Shown here: one piece after another, positions 17,583 through 26,193 of the stretch | Numbering within the stretch: position 1 is the first letter of the stretch | How the letters are laid out: every line of letters starts with the position of its first letter | From: HKCCE3408 sp039191215 | Lineage (GTDB): Bacteria; Pseudomonadota; Alphaproteobacteria; Rhodobacterales; Rhodobacteraceae | DNA: 64,000 bases | Assembly: GCA_039191215.1 (NCBI GenBank) | Contig: JBCCXT010000003.1 | Span: 56,532-120,531, forward strand | Direction: 5' to 3' | The notes under the pieces: model-generated | Databases searched by the model: none | What the model was told of the DNA's origin: nothing | The model's input: only the letters and a program-made list of their open reading frames with translations | Translations under genes and position numbers: made by a program

Positions 17583-18258
17583 GAGCCTGCTGACCGGCAC
17601 CCGCGTGGTGCAATTAGGCGTTCTGGCGATTGTCGTGATTTTGGGCGGGGCAGCGTTGTTGCTGTTTCTCAACCTGCCCGACGCCAATGCGTTTAATGAA
17701 CGCGTAGAGCGCATCTTTGTCGAAAATGACGCCCTGACAACGCGCGAGGCGATCGATCTGCTGGAAGTGCTGGCCCAATCGGGCACGACTTTTTCGGAAG
17801 TGCTGGCAAGCTACCGCGCGATTATTTTCATTCTGATGGTCTTTGCCACAGCGCTTCTGATCGCCTGCCTGGTGTTTGTTGTGGCCCTTGTGGCGCAAAA
17901 CCGGCGCATGGCTGAGGTTGAGAAAAAAGGCCTACAAGTGTCCTCGCTGATCCTAAGCCGCGAGGAACGCGTGGTATTGCTCAACAACATGGAGTTTAAG
18001 TTGACCGATGCCGCGATGGAGACGCTGTCGGTGCTGGCGGAGGCGCGGATGGATGACGAGATGCTTTCCGGCGCCGAGATCGAGGCGATGGTCTCGGGCA
18101 AAATTGCCGCCGATTGCGAAGAGGCCGCGGGCGCCACGCGGATCAAGCGGCTGCGCGACGCGCTTGGCAACCAGATGGTCACTGAATTGTTGATCAAAAA
18201 CGTCGCCCGGCACGGCTACATGCTGGCAATCGACAAAGACGTCATCCGCATGGTGTGA
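17554..18258 (+). CDS. Membrane-anchored winged-helix (OmpR-fold-like) putative regulator
   Basis: The 234-residue product has two transmembrane segments (about residues 18-38, VVQLGVLAIVVILGGAALLLF, and 89-115, AIIFILMVFATALLIACLVFV) flanking a short loop with an acidic helix. The C-terminal 100 residues look like an OmpR/PhoB-type winged helix: FKLTDAAMETLSVLAE, then RIKRLRDALG, then LIKNVARHGYML. A perfect GGAGG ribosome binding site sets the start at 17554. With both termini predicted inside the cell, it would be a one-component membrane regulator in the style of ToxR or CadC, but with the DNA-binding domain at the C-terminus. This reading is inference from pattern, and target genes are unknown. 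Confidence 0.68.
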   Translation: MPDDSISPSESLLTGTRVVQLGVLAIVVILGGAALLLFLNLPDANAFNERVERIFVENDALTTREAIDLLEVLAQSGTTFSEVLASYRAIIFILMVFATALLIACLVFVVALVAQNRRMAEVEKKGLQVSSLILSREERVVLLNNMEFKLTDAAMETLSVLAEARMDDEMLSGAEIEAMVSGKIAADCEEAAGATRIKRLRDALGNQMVTELLIKNVARHGYMLAIDKDVIRMV

Positions 18259-18276
18259 CGGCGCGGGCCATGCGTC

Positions 18277-18561
18277 TTAGCAATATGGCTCCCCCCGGCC
18301 ATACCCCCCTGAATCGGTCAGGCTGCCTGTGTCGCTATCCGTCACGCCGGTATATTCACCGCCTTCGCCGCGCGGGCAGCTTCCCGCATCGGTCCAGGTG
18401 CCGTTATCGCTGTCCGATTCTTGTTGTGCGAAACCCGGGCCGCCTGCAATCGCTGCCGCCCCGCCAAGTGTCATCAGACCCAAAACGCGCCGCCGCGCCG
18501 GGTGGATACGTGTTGCGATATCACTGTCTCGGAGGGTCGTTTTGGCTTTGGGTTTATCCAT
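18277..18561 (-). CDS. Tat-type exported small protein with Asp/Gly-rich repeats
   Basis: The 94-residue product has a twin-arginine-like signal (HPARRRVLGLMTLGGAAAIAG) and a mature part built of two imperfect repeats of the form DSD-x-G-x-x-TD-[AS]-G, ending CPRGEG and YGRGEPYC. Such acidic turns can bind calcium. GGAGCGGAG precedes the start at 18561. No function is recognised. It lies convergent with the winged-helix gene and divergent from the JmjC-type oxygenase gene. Confidence 0.65.
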   Translation of the reverse strand: MDKPKAKTTLRDSDIATRIHPARRRVLGLMTLGGAAAIAGGPGFAQQESDSDNGTWTDAGSCPRGEGGEYTGVTDSDTGSLTDSGGYGRGEPYC

Positions 18562-18676
18562 GGCTCCGCTCCGTACGTGCCAAGTGTTAGCGCAAAGTTA
18601 ATCCCGCAGCGTGCGCTGAGCAAGGCAATCGCGCAACATTTGCAGAGGATGGCCCAGTCTGATCTGGTCTCAGATA

Positions 18677-19939
18677 ATGGCAGAAAGGCAGTTTGTGACG
18701 GATTACCCCTATAGCTTGGACCGCGTGCTGGCCCCGCTGACCCGGCAGGCATTTCTCGAGACCTATTTCGAACGGCGCCATCTGGTCGTCTATGGCCACG
18801 CGCCCGATCGGTTCGCCGACTTGCTGAGCTTTGATGAGGTCGACCGGGTGATCAGCACGATGGGCCTTGCCAGCCCCGAGATCACCGTCACCAAGCCGCA
18901 TGAGGGCGACGACAGGTCTGAAGACGATAGTGACAATGACGCGGGGCACTCGGACCGCGATAGCGGTCCCGCGCCGTCAACACTTGCGGCGGGCCGGATT
19001 GATCCGGTGCGCGTTGCACGTGATTTCGCCGCCGGTGGCACGGTCATCCTGCGCGCGCTGCATGAACGGCTGCCCGCTTTGGCGCGCTTTACCCGCAGCC
19101 TGGAGGCAACGCTATCGGCCCGCGTTCAGACAAACATTTACCTCACGCCCGCGCATCAACAGGGATTTCGCGCGCATTTCGACACACACGATGTGCTGAT
19201 TTTGCAGATTGAAGGAACCAAGGAGTGGCGGATCTACGACAGCCCCGTATCGCTGCCCCTGCCCGATCAAGGCTATACACCCGGCTCGGTCCAGATCGGA
19301 GCCGAGACGGATCGATTTGTGCTCTCGCCGGGCGATGTGGCCTATATCCCGCGCGGGCTGGCGCATGACGCGGTCGCCACGGGCACGCGGTCGCTGCATA
19401 TCACAACCGGTCTGATGTTTCGCACCTGGGCGGATGTCGCGGCCGAAGCGCTCCGCGTGGCAGCACACGACGATGTCAGTTTTCGCCGCGCCCTGCCGCC
19501 GGGTTTTGCCCAGCCCGGTGCCGATCTGGCGGCGCATGAGGCGACCTTGCGCGGCCTTTTGACCAAGCTGGCCGACCAGGCGCCGGTTGAGGCGCTGATG
19601 ACGGCGTTCCAGACCCAGTTTGTAGCCGATCGCGTGCCGCGATCTGAGCGCTATTTGACTGAAATAGCGCGGGCCGAAGACCTGGACGGGGCGGCGCGCA
19701 TTGCCGCCCGGCCGGATTTGATCTTCGCGCTCAGCCGGCAAGGCGGGCCCGAAGGCACAATCGATCTCTCCGTGCATGGCAATGTGATCAGCTTCCCGCC
19801 GCAGGCCGAAAGCGCGCTTCGTTTTGTGCTCGCGTCCGATGGCGTGAAAGTCGCCGATCTACCTGGCCCGCTCGATCTGCAGGGCAAACTGGTCCTCGTG
19901 CGCCGCCTGATCCGCGACGGCCTGCTTTATATCCGCTGA
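18677..19939 (+). CDS. JmjC/cupin-4 family 2-oxoglutarate-dependent oxygenase
   Basis: The 420-residue protein carries the iron-binding triad of the cupin-4/JmjC family: H167-x-D169 in FRAHFDTHD and H230 in IPRGLAHDAV, with the neighbouring segments LILQIEGTKEWRIY and LSPGDVAYIPRG. Bacterial relatives hydroxylate ribosomal proteins (the RoxA/YcfD group) or peptides. An acidic low-complexity insert (about residues 76-98) sits before the oxygenase core. A C-terminal winged-helix-like region follows. The substrate cannot be assigned. The start has little visible ribosome binding site. It converges on the BciB-like gene, seven bases apart. Confidence 0.85.
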   Translation: MAERQFVTDYPYSLDRVLAPLTRQAFLETYFERRHLVVYGHAPDRFADLLSFDEVDRVISTMGLASPEITVTKPHEGDDRSEDDSDNDAGHSDRDSGPAPSTLAAGRIDPVRVARDFAAGGTVILRALHERLPALARFTRSLEATLSARVQTNIYLTPAHQQGFRAHFDTHDVLILQIEGTKEWRIYDSPVSLPLPDQGYTPGSVQIGAETDRFVLSPGDVAYIPRGLAHDAVATGTRSLHITTGLMFRTWADVAAEALRVAAHDDVSFRRALPPGFAQPGADLAAHEATLRGLLTKLADQAPVEALMTAFQTQFVADRVPRSERYLTEIARAEDLDGAARIAARPDLIFALSRQGGPEGTIDLSVHGNVISFPPQAESALRFVLASDGVKVADLPGPLDLQGKLVLVRRLIRDGLLYIR

Positions 19940-19946
19940 GGCCCGG

Positions 19947-21239
19947 TCATCCGGTTCGCGGCAGCCGCGGCGACGAGGGCTCCCCCTCTTTGGGGGCGCG
20001 AGGAGCCGCGTCGCCCGTCTGCGTCTCGCCGGGCCCTGGCGCCAGCCCGTACCGCGCCACCAAGCCCCAGACATGATCCGGGACCATATTCTTCATCCGA
20101 GCCGGGTGCTTGCGGCGCAGATGCAGCACGGTCTCGACGGCCTTCATCTCGAGCCGCGCGCGGGCAAATTCCAAGCCACGCGGTCCAATCCGGGGCTGAA
20201 GCCACCCGACCAGGCCCCGCAAAAAGCCCGGCATGCGCCGTAGCGGCAGACCGCCCGCCGCCCGCTCCGTATTGGCCATAAATCCCCGCACTGCCGCCTC
20301 ACGTTTGCCGCCCGATCCGACCGGGCTCAACTGCAGCCGATCGCCTAGCCCAGCCACGATCTCCGCCCCGCGCGCATTGCGCACGATCAGCCATTGATCC
20401 CCCTCGCCGGCCATATAGCCGACCGTCACATCGGCCAGCCTGTTGGTGTAATCGACGCAAGTCCGGCAGGTCAGCGGCCAAAAATCATCGGGCAGATCGC
20501 TCAGCGGCAATTGTAAAAACGGCACAACCCGTGGCGCGCGCCCATCGTCAAAGCGCAGCTCAACCCGGTAATCGGCGCGAAACTCCAGGTAGGAAATGGT
20601 CTCTGGCTCGGGGTCGAGCCGGGCAAGAAAGCCGTGAAAGGCCTCTGTTGTGGTGTTGTCGGAACAGGGCGTGCCGATCACGTAAAGCCGATCCAGACCC
20701 AAGGACGCCTCAATCTGGCGCAGGGCATAGACCTGGCAGGGGATCGCGATCACCGCGATCCGGCGATGCCCCGAAGCAATTGCTGGCTCCAGCGCTGCAA
20801 GGAGCGGTGCGTACCCCATACGCATGCCGCGCGCGCGCGCCATATCCGCCGGATCGGTGATGATGGCAGGCTCCGGCCGCCAGCGATCATCGGCGGCCGG
20901 CACCACGGCCAGAACCGCGTCAACGCGGCCTGTGCGCAAAAGCTCTGCGGCCAATTCGGTTGTGATCCCGGTCCATTGCGCGCCTTCGGCAGGTTCGGCC
21001 AATCGCGCGCGATACATCGCCTTGTGGACGCCGAAGAACGACTCATCACCTGCGCCGGGAAGGCGGCCATGGACGCGCGCCTCGGCCTTTGGATAGTTCG
21101 GCTGGATAAACTGGCAGGCGCGACCGCAGGCGCGCCCGTCGCCAAGCCGGCTGACCCCGCAATCAGTGCACATTCCAGGCCGCGCCGCGCCCGGCAATGC
21201 GGGCATGGTAAATCCAGGCGGCGCGGTATCTTTCGGCAT
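19947..21239 (-). CDS. bciB: FrhB-family iron-sulfur flavoprotein, probable BciB-type 8-vinyl reductase
   Basis: The 430-residue product belongs to the coenzyme F420 hydrogenase/dehydrogenase beta-subunit family. An N-terminal cluster-binding motif has C24, C27, C38 and C42 (MCTDCG to CGRACQF). Later signatures are MRMGYAPLLA, AIPCQVYALRQIE, GTPCSDNTTTEAFHGF and LTCRTCVDYTN. These match bacterial BciB, which reduces the 8-vinyl group of divinyl (proto)chlorophyllide using ferredoxin. No other photosynthesis gene is in the window, but a perfect PpsR-type operator lies just upstream, which supports the assignment. The start at 21239 has a GAAGG ribosome binding site. A general FrhB-like role remains possible. 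Confidence 0.7.
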   Translation of the reverse strand: MPKDTAPPGFTMPALPGAARPGMCTDCGVSRLGDGRACGRACQFIQPNYPKAEARVHGRLPGAGDESFFGVHKAMYRARLAEPAEGAQWTGITTELAAELLRTGRVDAVLAVVPAADDRWRPEPAIITDPADMARARGMRMGYAPLLAALEPAIASGHRRIAVIAIPCQVYALRQIEASLGLDRLYVIGTPCSDNTTTEAFHGFLARLDPEPETISYLEFRADYRVELRFDDGRAPRVVPFLQLPLSDLPDDFWPLTCRTCVDYTNRLADVTVGYMAGEGDQWLIVRNARGAEIVAGLGDRLQLSPVGSGGKREAAVRGFMANTERAAGGLPLRRMPGFLRGLVGWLQPRIGPRGLEFARARLEMKAVETVLHLRRKHPARMKNMVPDHVWGLVARYGLAPGPGETQTGDAAPRAPKEGEPSSPRLPRTG

Positions 21240-21264
21240 TTCCAAACCTTCATGCGAAAGATGT

Positions 21265-21290
21265 GATCTGTCAATCTTACCTGACAGATC
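21265..21290 (-). promoter_or_regulatory. PpsR/CrtJ-type operator (TGT-N12-ACA) upstream of bciB-like gene
   Basis: A perfect nine-base inverted repeat (GATCTGTCA at 21265-21273 and TGACAGATC at 21282-21290) contains TGT-N12-ACA at 21269-21286, the consensus bound by PpsR/CrtJ, the redox- and light-responsive repressor of photosynthesis genes in purple bacteria. It lies 26-51 bases before the start codon. Confidence 0.6.
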
Positions 21291-21466
21291 CGAAGCCAAG
21301 TCAAAGACACTGGGTCATTGGCGCGCTTGGCAGGGCAGCGCCGAGCATTCAAAAGAGGACGTCCTAAATCGGGTGCGGTCAAAGCATGCGTTTGGCCAAG
21401 TTGGGGTATGTTTCAGCCTTTGGCCCTTCGTGACAGCCAGGGCGGGACACACACCCGATCACAAAG

Positions 21467-21937
21467 CTATGCGGCGGTCGCGAATTCGTAGGATCGGGTG
21501 ACGATGGTTTTGACGACCTCCAATTCGCCTTCATTGCGGGGCGAGAAAACCATGATTAGCCCCGCCGGGTAGTGCCCCTGCGTGACCAGATAATGATCTT
21601 CGCCCCAACCGGCTTCGACAACAGCCCGGGCATCCTTGGCGGTCAGCTTGACATGCATGCTGCCACTGTCGGGATGGGGGTGAATATGGGCAAACTCGCG
21701 CCCGACCATAAACGCGTCATGGTTACAGTCTTTGCCTTCGTGCAGAACCAAGGCACGGGCGCCGGGCACGGATATGGCGCTGTGCTCGTTGTTTACGCTC
21801 GGCAGTGCAAAACACCAGGCGTGTAGCTTTGCGATGATGTCGTCGGGGCCATGCTGTGTCAGTTGTGAATGCGGCAGTCTATCGGTGGTTCGCGGGCGCG
21901 GACCTTCGCGGCTCGGCAGGCTTAAAATTTTGCTCAT
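21467..21937 (-). CDS. Luciferase-domain (DUF5519-like) protein
   Basis: The 156-residue product resembles the luciferase/phospholipase-like small domain family: PGARALVLHEGKDC, FAHIHPHPDSGSMHVKLT, and EAGWGEDHYLVTQGHYPAGLIMVFSPRN are its core strands. The IHPHPDGS-like segment is the family signature. No enzyme activity is established for most members. GGAG seven bases before ATG 21937 supports this start over the longer frame. It is divergent from a LysR gene 83 bases away and is the likely target of that regulator. Confidence 0.78.
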   Translation of the reverse strand: MSKILSLPSREGPRPRTTDRLPHSQLTQHGPDDIIAKLHAWCFALPSVNNEHSAISVPGARALVLHEGKDCNHDAFMVGREFAHIHPHPDSGSMHVKLTAKDARAVVEAGWGEDHYLVTQGHYPAGLIMVFSPRNEGELEVVKTIVTRSYEFATAA

Positions 21938-22020
21938 TGGTTGCTCCGTCGGGGTGTTGACGGCAAAGATGGCTGTGTATTTGCGAAAGTGAAGTAGCAG
22001 AGTATGCAAATGAGGCTTGC

Positions 22021-22926
22021 ATGAAAGCACAGACACGTCTTCGGGCACGGCATGCGCAAAAGCTCGATTGGAGCGATATGCCGTTCATCTTGTCGGTCTG
22101 CGAAGCGGGTAGCCTGTCTGGGGCTGCCCGGATGTTGGATGTGAACCACTCGACCGTCTTTCGGCGTATCGAAGCTGTTGAGAAACGGTTGGGCGTACGG
22201 CTCTTTGAACGCAAGAGCCACGGCTATGTGATGACCGCCGCCGGGGAGTTTTTCTATGAACGCGCCACTGTGATTCGGGACAGCATGAACCAGATCGAGT
22301 TGGAATTGGGCGGCCGAGATCTTCGCTTGGAAGGACCGCTGACAGTTACGACAACCGACTCCCTTTTACATGTGCTGTCGCCCGTCTTTGCGGCTTTCCA
22401 GAAAGAGCATCCAGATGTGGATTTGCGACTGATATCGGATACCAACGCGTTAGACCTGTCACGGCGAGATGCCGATATTGCGCTGCGTCCAACGGCCAAC
22501 CCGCCCGAGCATTGGATCGGGCGCAAGCTGTCGAAGGTGATCTGTGCGACCTACGCGTCGCCGTCCTACCAACGGCTGGCGGCGGACTTGCCCGAGCGGG
22601 CGCGGCGTTGGATCATGTTGGATGACGATCTCGACCAATCGCCGATGAGCAAGCTCACCGCCATGAAGATGGCGGCCGATGCGCCGGCAACGGTTGTCAG
22701 CACGGTCATGGGTGTTCACGCCGCCGCGCGGTCCGGCCTCGGGCAAGCCGTGCTGCCCTGCTACCTGGGCGATGCGACCGACGAATTGATCCGCCTCGAC
22801 GAACCGGATGACTGCACGCTATGGGACCTTTGGCTTCTGTCGCATCCCGATGTGCGGCGCAGTGCCAGAGTCCACGCATTCTTTGAATTTGCGTCATCGA
22901 AAGTGCCTGATTTTCTGGCTGCTTGA
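22021..22926 (+). CDS. LysR family transcriptional regulator
   Basis: The 301-residue protein has an N-terminal winged helix-turn-helix (DMPFILSVCEAGSLSGAARML, then STVFRRIEAVEKRLGVRLFER) and a C-terminal periplasmic-binding-like effector domain. It is divergent from the luciferase-domain gene, the usual arrangement of a LysR regulator and its target. Effector and regulon are unknown. The N-terminus carries an additional basic stretch (KAQTRLRARHAQK) before the helix-turn-helix. Confidence 0.9.
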   Translation: MKAQTRLRARHAQKLDWSDMPFILSVCEAGSLSGAARMLDVNHSTVFRRIEAVEKRLGVRLFERKSHGYVMTAAGEFFYERATVIRDSMNQIELELGGRDLRLEGPLTVTTTDSLLHVLSPVFAAFQKEHPDVDLRLISDTNALDLSRRDADIALRPTANPPEHWIGRKLSKVICATYASPSYQRLAADLPERARRWIMLDDDLDQSPMSKLTAMKMAADAPATVVSTVMGVHAAARSGLGQAVLPCYLGDATDELIRLDEPDDCTLWDLWLLSHPDVRRSARVHAFFEFASSKVPDFLAA

Positions 22927-23099
22927 GGAACGAGCGCTTAAATTGCGCTGATTGCCCGGCATGAGCGTCATCCGACATAATGCAAGGCGTGCATGAAGCT
23001 TTCCGATCGCCACCTTCATCGCGCGCGGCCCGATCCCGGCATGTGAAAGCCAGGCGATCTCGGGCGCCTTGATGCCTGCAGTTACCCGCATTCGCGGCA

Positions 23100-23999
23100 T
23101 CACTTGGGACCGTGCCTTCGGTTGATCTCTTCGTGAAGTCGCTTGGCGAGGGCTGCAACCCGTCGCGGCTGTGCTCTGGCCGGCGGGAACATCATCTGGA
23201 GTGGGTTCGGCGGCGGGAGGTAACGCTCCAGCAGCGATACCAGCCGACCAGATCGAACATCCTCGCCAACATCCAGTTCAGATTTCAAAACAACGCCGTA
23301 TCCGGCAAGCGCCCAGGAGCGGATCAACCAACCATCGTTTACAATCCGCGTGCCACCGACCCGAACGCGGAGCCGCTTTGATCCCGATCCAAATTCCCAA
23401 ACATTGTCCAAAGCGCCGCCAAACCGCATCACCAGGCAATTGTGGTTTTCTAGGTCCTCGGGATGTTCTGGGGTGCCGTATTGCGCTAGATAATGGGGCG
23501 CGGCACAAACCAAACGCTGGTAGCTGCCAAGGCTGCGCAGCCGCAGAGATGTGTCTTCGATGCTGCCGAACCGGATGGCGAGGTCAAAGCCCTGCCCGAC
23601 CAGATCGACATAGCCGTCAGACAGCGACAGCTCGATTGCAACCGCGGGGTTTTCCTCCGCAAAGGATGAAACGGCATCCGATACCACGCCACGGCCCAAA
23701 TCAATCGGCGCGGAAATCCTGATCGGGCCTGAAAGTGTCTCGGCCCCATGGCGGATGAGCGTGTCGAGATCGGCAACCTCACCCAGCACCCCTTTTGCCC
23801 CATCGATCAGGATGCGGCCCTCCTCGGTCAAGCTGAGGGAGCGTGTGGTTCTGTTGAACAGGACGACGCCGTAATGGGCCTCCAACATGGCCAGGCGCTC
23901 CGAGACGGTGGTCGTGGAAAGGCCGGTTTCCCGCGCGGCTGCGACGAGGCTACCTTTTTCGGCGATGGTCAGGAAAAGCCTCAGATTGTCGAGAAACAT
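23100..23999 (-). CDS. LysR family transcriptional regulator
   Basis: The 299-residue protein begins MFLDNLRLFLTIAEKGSLVAAARE, followed by TTVSERLAMLEAHYGVVLFNR, a standard LysR DNA-binding domain; the rest is an effector-binding domain of the CrgA/AphB-like group. It is divergent from the monooxygenase-dehydrogenase pair at 24101-25428 and probably controls it. The 101-base intergenic region should contain its T-N11-A type sites. Close relatives near such quinone-reductase genes respond to electrophiles or quinones, but the effector here is unknown. Confidence 0.9.
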   Translation of the reverse strand: MFLDNLRLFLTIAEKGSLVAAARETGLSTTTVSERLAMLEAHYGVVLFNRTTRSLSLTEEGRILIDGAKGVLGEVADLDTLIRHGAETLSGPIRISAPIDLGRGVVSDAVSSFAEENPAVAIELSLSDGYVDLVGQGFDLAIRFGSIEDTSLRLRSLGSYQRLVCAAPHYLAQYGTPEHPEDLENHNCLVMRFGGALDNVWEFGSGSKRLRVRVGGTRIVNDGWLIRSWALAGYGVVLKSELDVGEDVRSGRLVSLLERYLPPPNPLQMMFPPARAQPRRVAALAKRLHEEINRRHGPK

Positions 24000-24100
24000 T
24001 GTCCGATTAATCCGGATTATAATTTCGGATCAGCAATGTTTATCCTGAAATCGCGGCTCGGTAAATTGCAACCATTAAGTTCCGCCCAGGGAGACCGCTA

Positions 24101-24391
24101 ATGGCCAAGCTAACCATCGTCGCCAATATCAAAGCCAACCCAGACAAGATCGACCTCGTAAAGGCCGAGCTTATCAAGCTGATCGACATCACCCGCGCCG
24201 AAAACGGCTGCATCAACTATGACTTGCACCAGGACAATGAAAACCCCGCGCATTTCCTGTTCTATGAAAACTGGGAAAGCCGGGAGCTGTGGCAAACCCA
24301 TATGGGTGCGCCTCATTTGGCCGCATACATGGAAGCAACCGATGGCGCCGTGGCAGAGTTCACGCTCAACGAAATGACGATCATCGGTTGA
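24101..24391 (+). CDS. Antibiotic biosynthesis monooxygenase (ABM) domain protein
   Basis: This 96-residue single-domain ferredoxin-fold protein reads LTIVANIKANPDKIDLVKAE, GCINYDLHQDNENPAHFLFYENW and HLAAYMEA, all typical of YgiN-like quinol monooxygenases that work without cofactors. A GGGAG ribosome binding site precedes the start. The next gene, a medium-chain dehydrogenase, begins 24 bases later, so the pair likely forms an operon controlled by the divergent LysR protein and may act on quinones or related electrophiles. Confidence 0.88.
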   Translation: MAKLTIVANIKANPDKIDLVKAELIKLIDITRAENGCINYDLHQDNENPAHFLFYENWESRELWQTHMGAPHLAAYMEATDGAVAEFTLNEMTIIG

Positions 24392-24414
24392 ACGCCAAAT
24401 GTCAGGAGCACGCT

Positions 24415-25428
24415 ATGAAAGCTGTAGGATATACGCAAACCGGACCAATCGACCGACCGGACGCGCTGATCGATTTCGAAGCGGATAAGCCAAGCCCGAA
24501 GGGTCATGATCTGTTGGTCAAGATCGAGGCCATATCGGTCAACCCGGTGGATACAAAAATACGGCGGCGGCGGGCCCCTGAGAAAGGAAACCCGGCGATT
24601 TTGGGATGGGACGCCGCGGGCGCGGTTGTCGCCACTGGCGATGCCGTCGCCAATTTTCGCGTCGGGGACAGGGTCTGGTACGCGGGCGCCGTCAACCGCC
24701 CCGGAACGAATGCGGAATTCCATTTGGTGGATGAACGGATCGTCGGTCGCGCGCCGTCATCATTGGCGGTGGCCGGTTCAGCCGCCCTGCCGCTGACCAC
24801 CCTGACTGCATACGAGATGCTTTTTGATCGGCTGGCTGTGGCCAATGCGGTTGCTGGTGGCACGCGGACCCTGCTTGTCATCGGCGGGGCTGGTGGCGTC
24901 GGATCGATGGTCATCCAACTGGCCCGCGCTTTGACGGATCTCACCGTCATTGCAACCGCGTCACGCACCGAAACCCAGGAATGGGTTCGCGACCTCGGCG
25001 CCCAGCACGTCATCAATCACGCAAAGCCATTGGTGCCACAGATCGAGGCCCTCAAAATTGGCAGTGTGGACTTTGTCTATTCGACGACGCACTCAGATCG
25101 ATACGCCGCGCAGGTCGCTGAGATCATTACGCCGCAAGGGCGCTACGGGCTGATCGACGATCCCGAAGCCTTAGACATAATGCCGTTCAAATCGAAGTCG
25201 ATCTCGATCCATTGGGAGTCGATGTTCACGCGATCGATGTTTGGGACTGCAGATATGCAGCGCCAGGGCGACATTCTGAACGAGGTCGCAGCACGGATCG
25301 ACGAAGGAAAAATCAAGTCCACGGCGGCGGAAAGCTTTGGCGCCATCAATGCAGCCAACCTGAAAAGGGCCCATGCGCTGCTGGAAAGCGGAAAGTCAAA
25401 AGGCAAAATTGTCCTGGAGGGATTCTGA
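24415..25428 (+). CDS. Zinc-type alcohol dehydrogenase-like / quinone oxidoreductase (MDR superfamily)
   Basis: The 337-residue protein is a medium-chain dehydrogenase/reductase: the GroES-like half has SVNPVDTKIRRRRAPEKGNPAILGWDAAG, and the Rossmann half has LLVIGGAGGVGSMVIQLAR for NADPH binding. Zinc-binding cysteines are lacking, as in quinone oxidoreductases, so reduction of quinones or enones is the likely chemistry. AGGAG precedes ATG 24415. It follows the ABM gene in an apparent operon. Confidence 0.9.
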   Translation: MKAVGYTQTGPIDRPDALIDFEADKPSPKGHDLLVKIEAISVNPVDTKIRRRRAPEKGNPAILGWDAAGAVVATGDAVANFRVGDRVWYAGAVNRPGTNAEFHLVDERIVGRAPSSLAVAGSAALPLTTLTAYEMLFDRLAVANAVAGGTRTLLVIGGAGGVGSMVIQLARALTDLTVIATASRTETQEWVRDLGAQHVINHAKPLVPQIEALKIGSVDFVYSTTHSDRYAAQVAEIITPQGRYGLIDDPEALDIMPFKSKSISIHWESMFTRSMFGTADMQRQGDILNEVAARIDEGKIKSTAAESFGAINAANLKRAHALLESGKSKGKIVLEGF

Positions 25429-25707
25429 GACGTCGTTTCAGGGCATGGGTCCCGCGACTGCCGTGACCGCGGGCCACGACCGTCGCGGTAGTCTCCGAGC
25501 TTGTAAGATCAAGGGACCCAGTAGGCCGGTCTCGGGCACGCCTAAATTGGCTCAGCTTGGGCCGTTTGGCGCCTGCAAGCGCAGTGCCATTGCCCAGGTT
25601 TCACATCGAACGAGCGGCAGGCAGCGCCAAGGATCGTTGAGAACAGAGCGGCGCAAAACCAGGTCGCGTCCAGCCTGAGGCGCGCCACCACGCAGACGGA
25701 GGATCAA

Positions 25708-26193
25708 ATGCAACTCAAAGACATCGCCGGCGCGACGCCTGAGGCGCGGCTAAGTCAACTTGGCCTGGACCTGCCGCCCGTGCCGGAAGCCGTTGCTGAC
25801 TATGTGACCCACACCCAGATCGGTCCGGTGATCTACACATCCGGCATGCTGCCCTGGATCGCAGGTGAACTTAAATTCAGTGGCAAGATGGGTGCGGAAC
25901 TGACCGTCGAACAAGGCTATGCGGCGTTCCAGCTATCGGCGCTAAACGGACTTTCCCTGCTGCGATCCATCACCGGCGACTTGGGCCGCATCAAACGTAT
26001 TCACCGCCTTGAGGGGACCGGCGGCGCGACGCCGGATTTCTACGATATGCCGCTGGCACTCAACGGCGCCTCGCACCTGATCAATGCCGTGTTCCGTGAA
26101 AAAGGCGCGCACAGCCGTATGATCTATTCCAATCCATCAATGCCGCTCAATTGTGCGACGCTTTTGGTGTTCTGGGCGGAGCTGGAGGAATGA
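25708..26193 (+). CDS. RidA family protein (YjgF/Atu1953-like)
   Basis: The 161-residue product has a RidA fold of the longer Atu1953-like subgroup: ARLSQLGLDLPPVPEAVADYV at the N-terminus, then VIYTSGMLPWIAGEL and an SNPSMPLNC-type C-terminal segment. RidA enzymes hydrolyse reactive enamines and imines formed by PLP enzymes, but the canonical catalytic arginine is not evident, so another deaminase or binding role is possible. GGAGG precedes the start. The stop overlaps the start of the next gene (ATGA), indicating tight coupling with the cupin. Confidence 0.88.
   Translation: MQLKDIAGATPEARLSQLGLDLPPVPEAVADYVTHTQIGPVIYTSGMLPWIAGELKFSGKMGAELTVEQGYAAFQLSALNGLSLLRSITGDLGRIKRIHRLEGTGGATPDFYDMPLALNGASHLINAVFREKGAHSRMIYSNPSMPLNCATLLVFWAELEE

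Noticed and set aside
22894..23103. 69-codon minus-strand frame overlapping the end of the LysR gene by ATGA
   Set aside because: It runs into the 3' end of the opposite LysR gene, has no recognisable pattern and reads like a decayed or chance frame.
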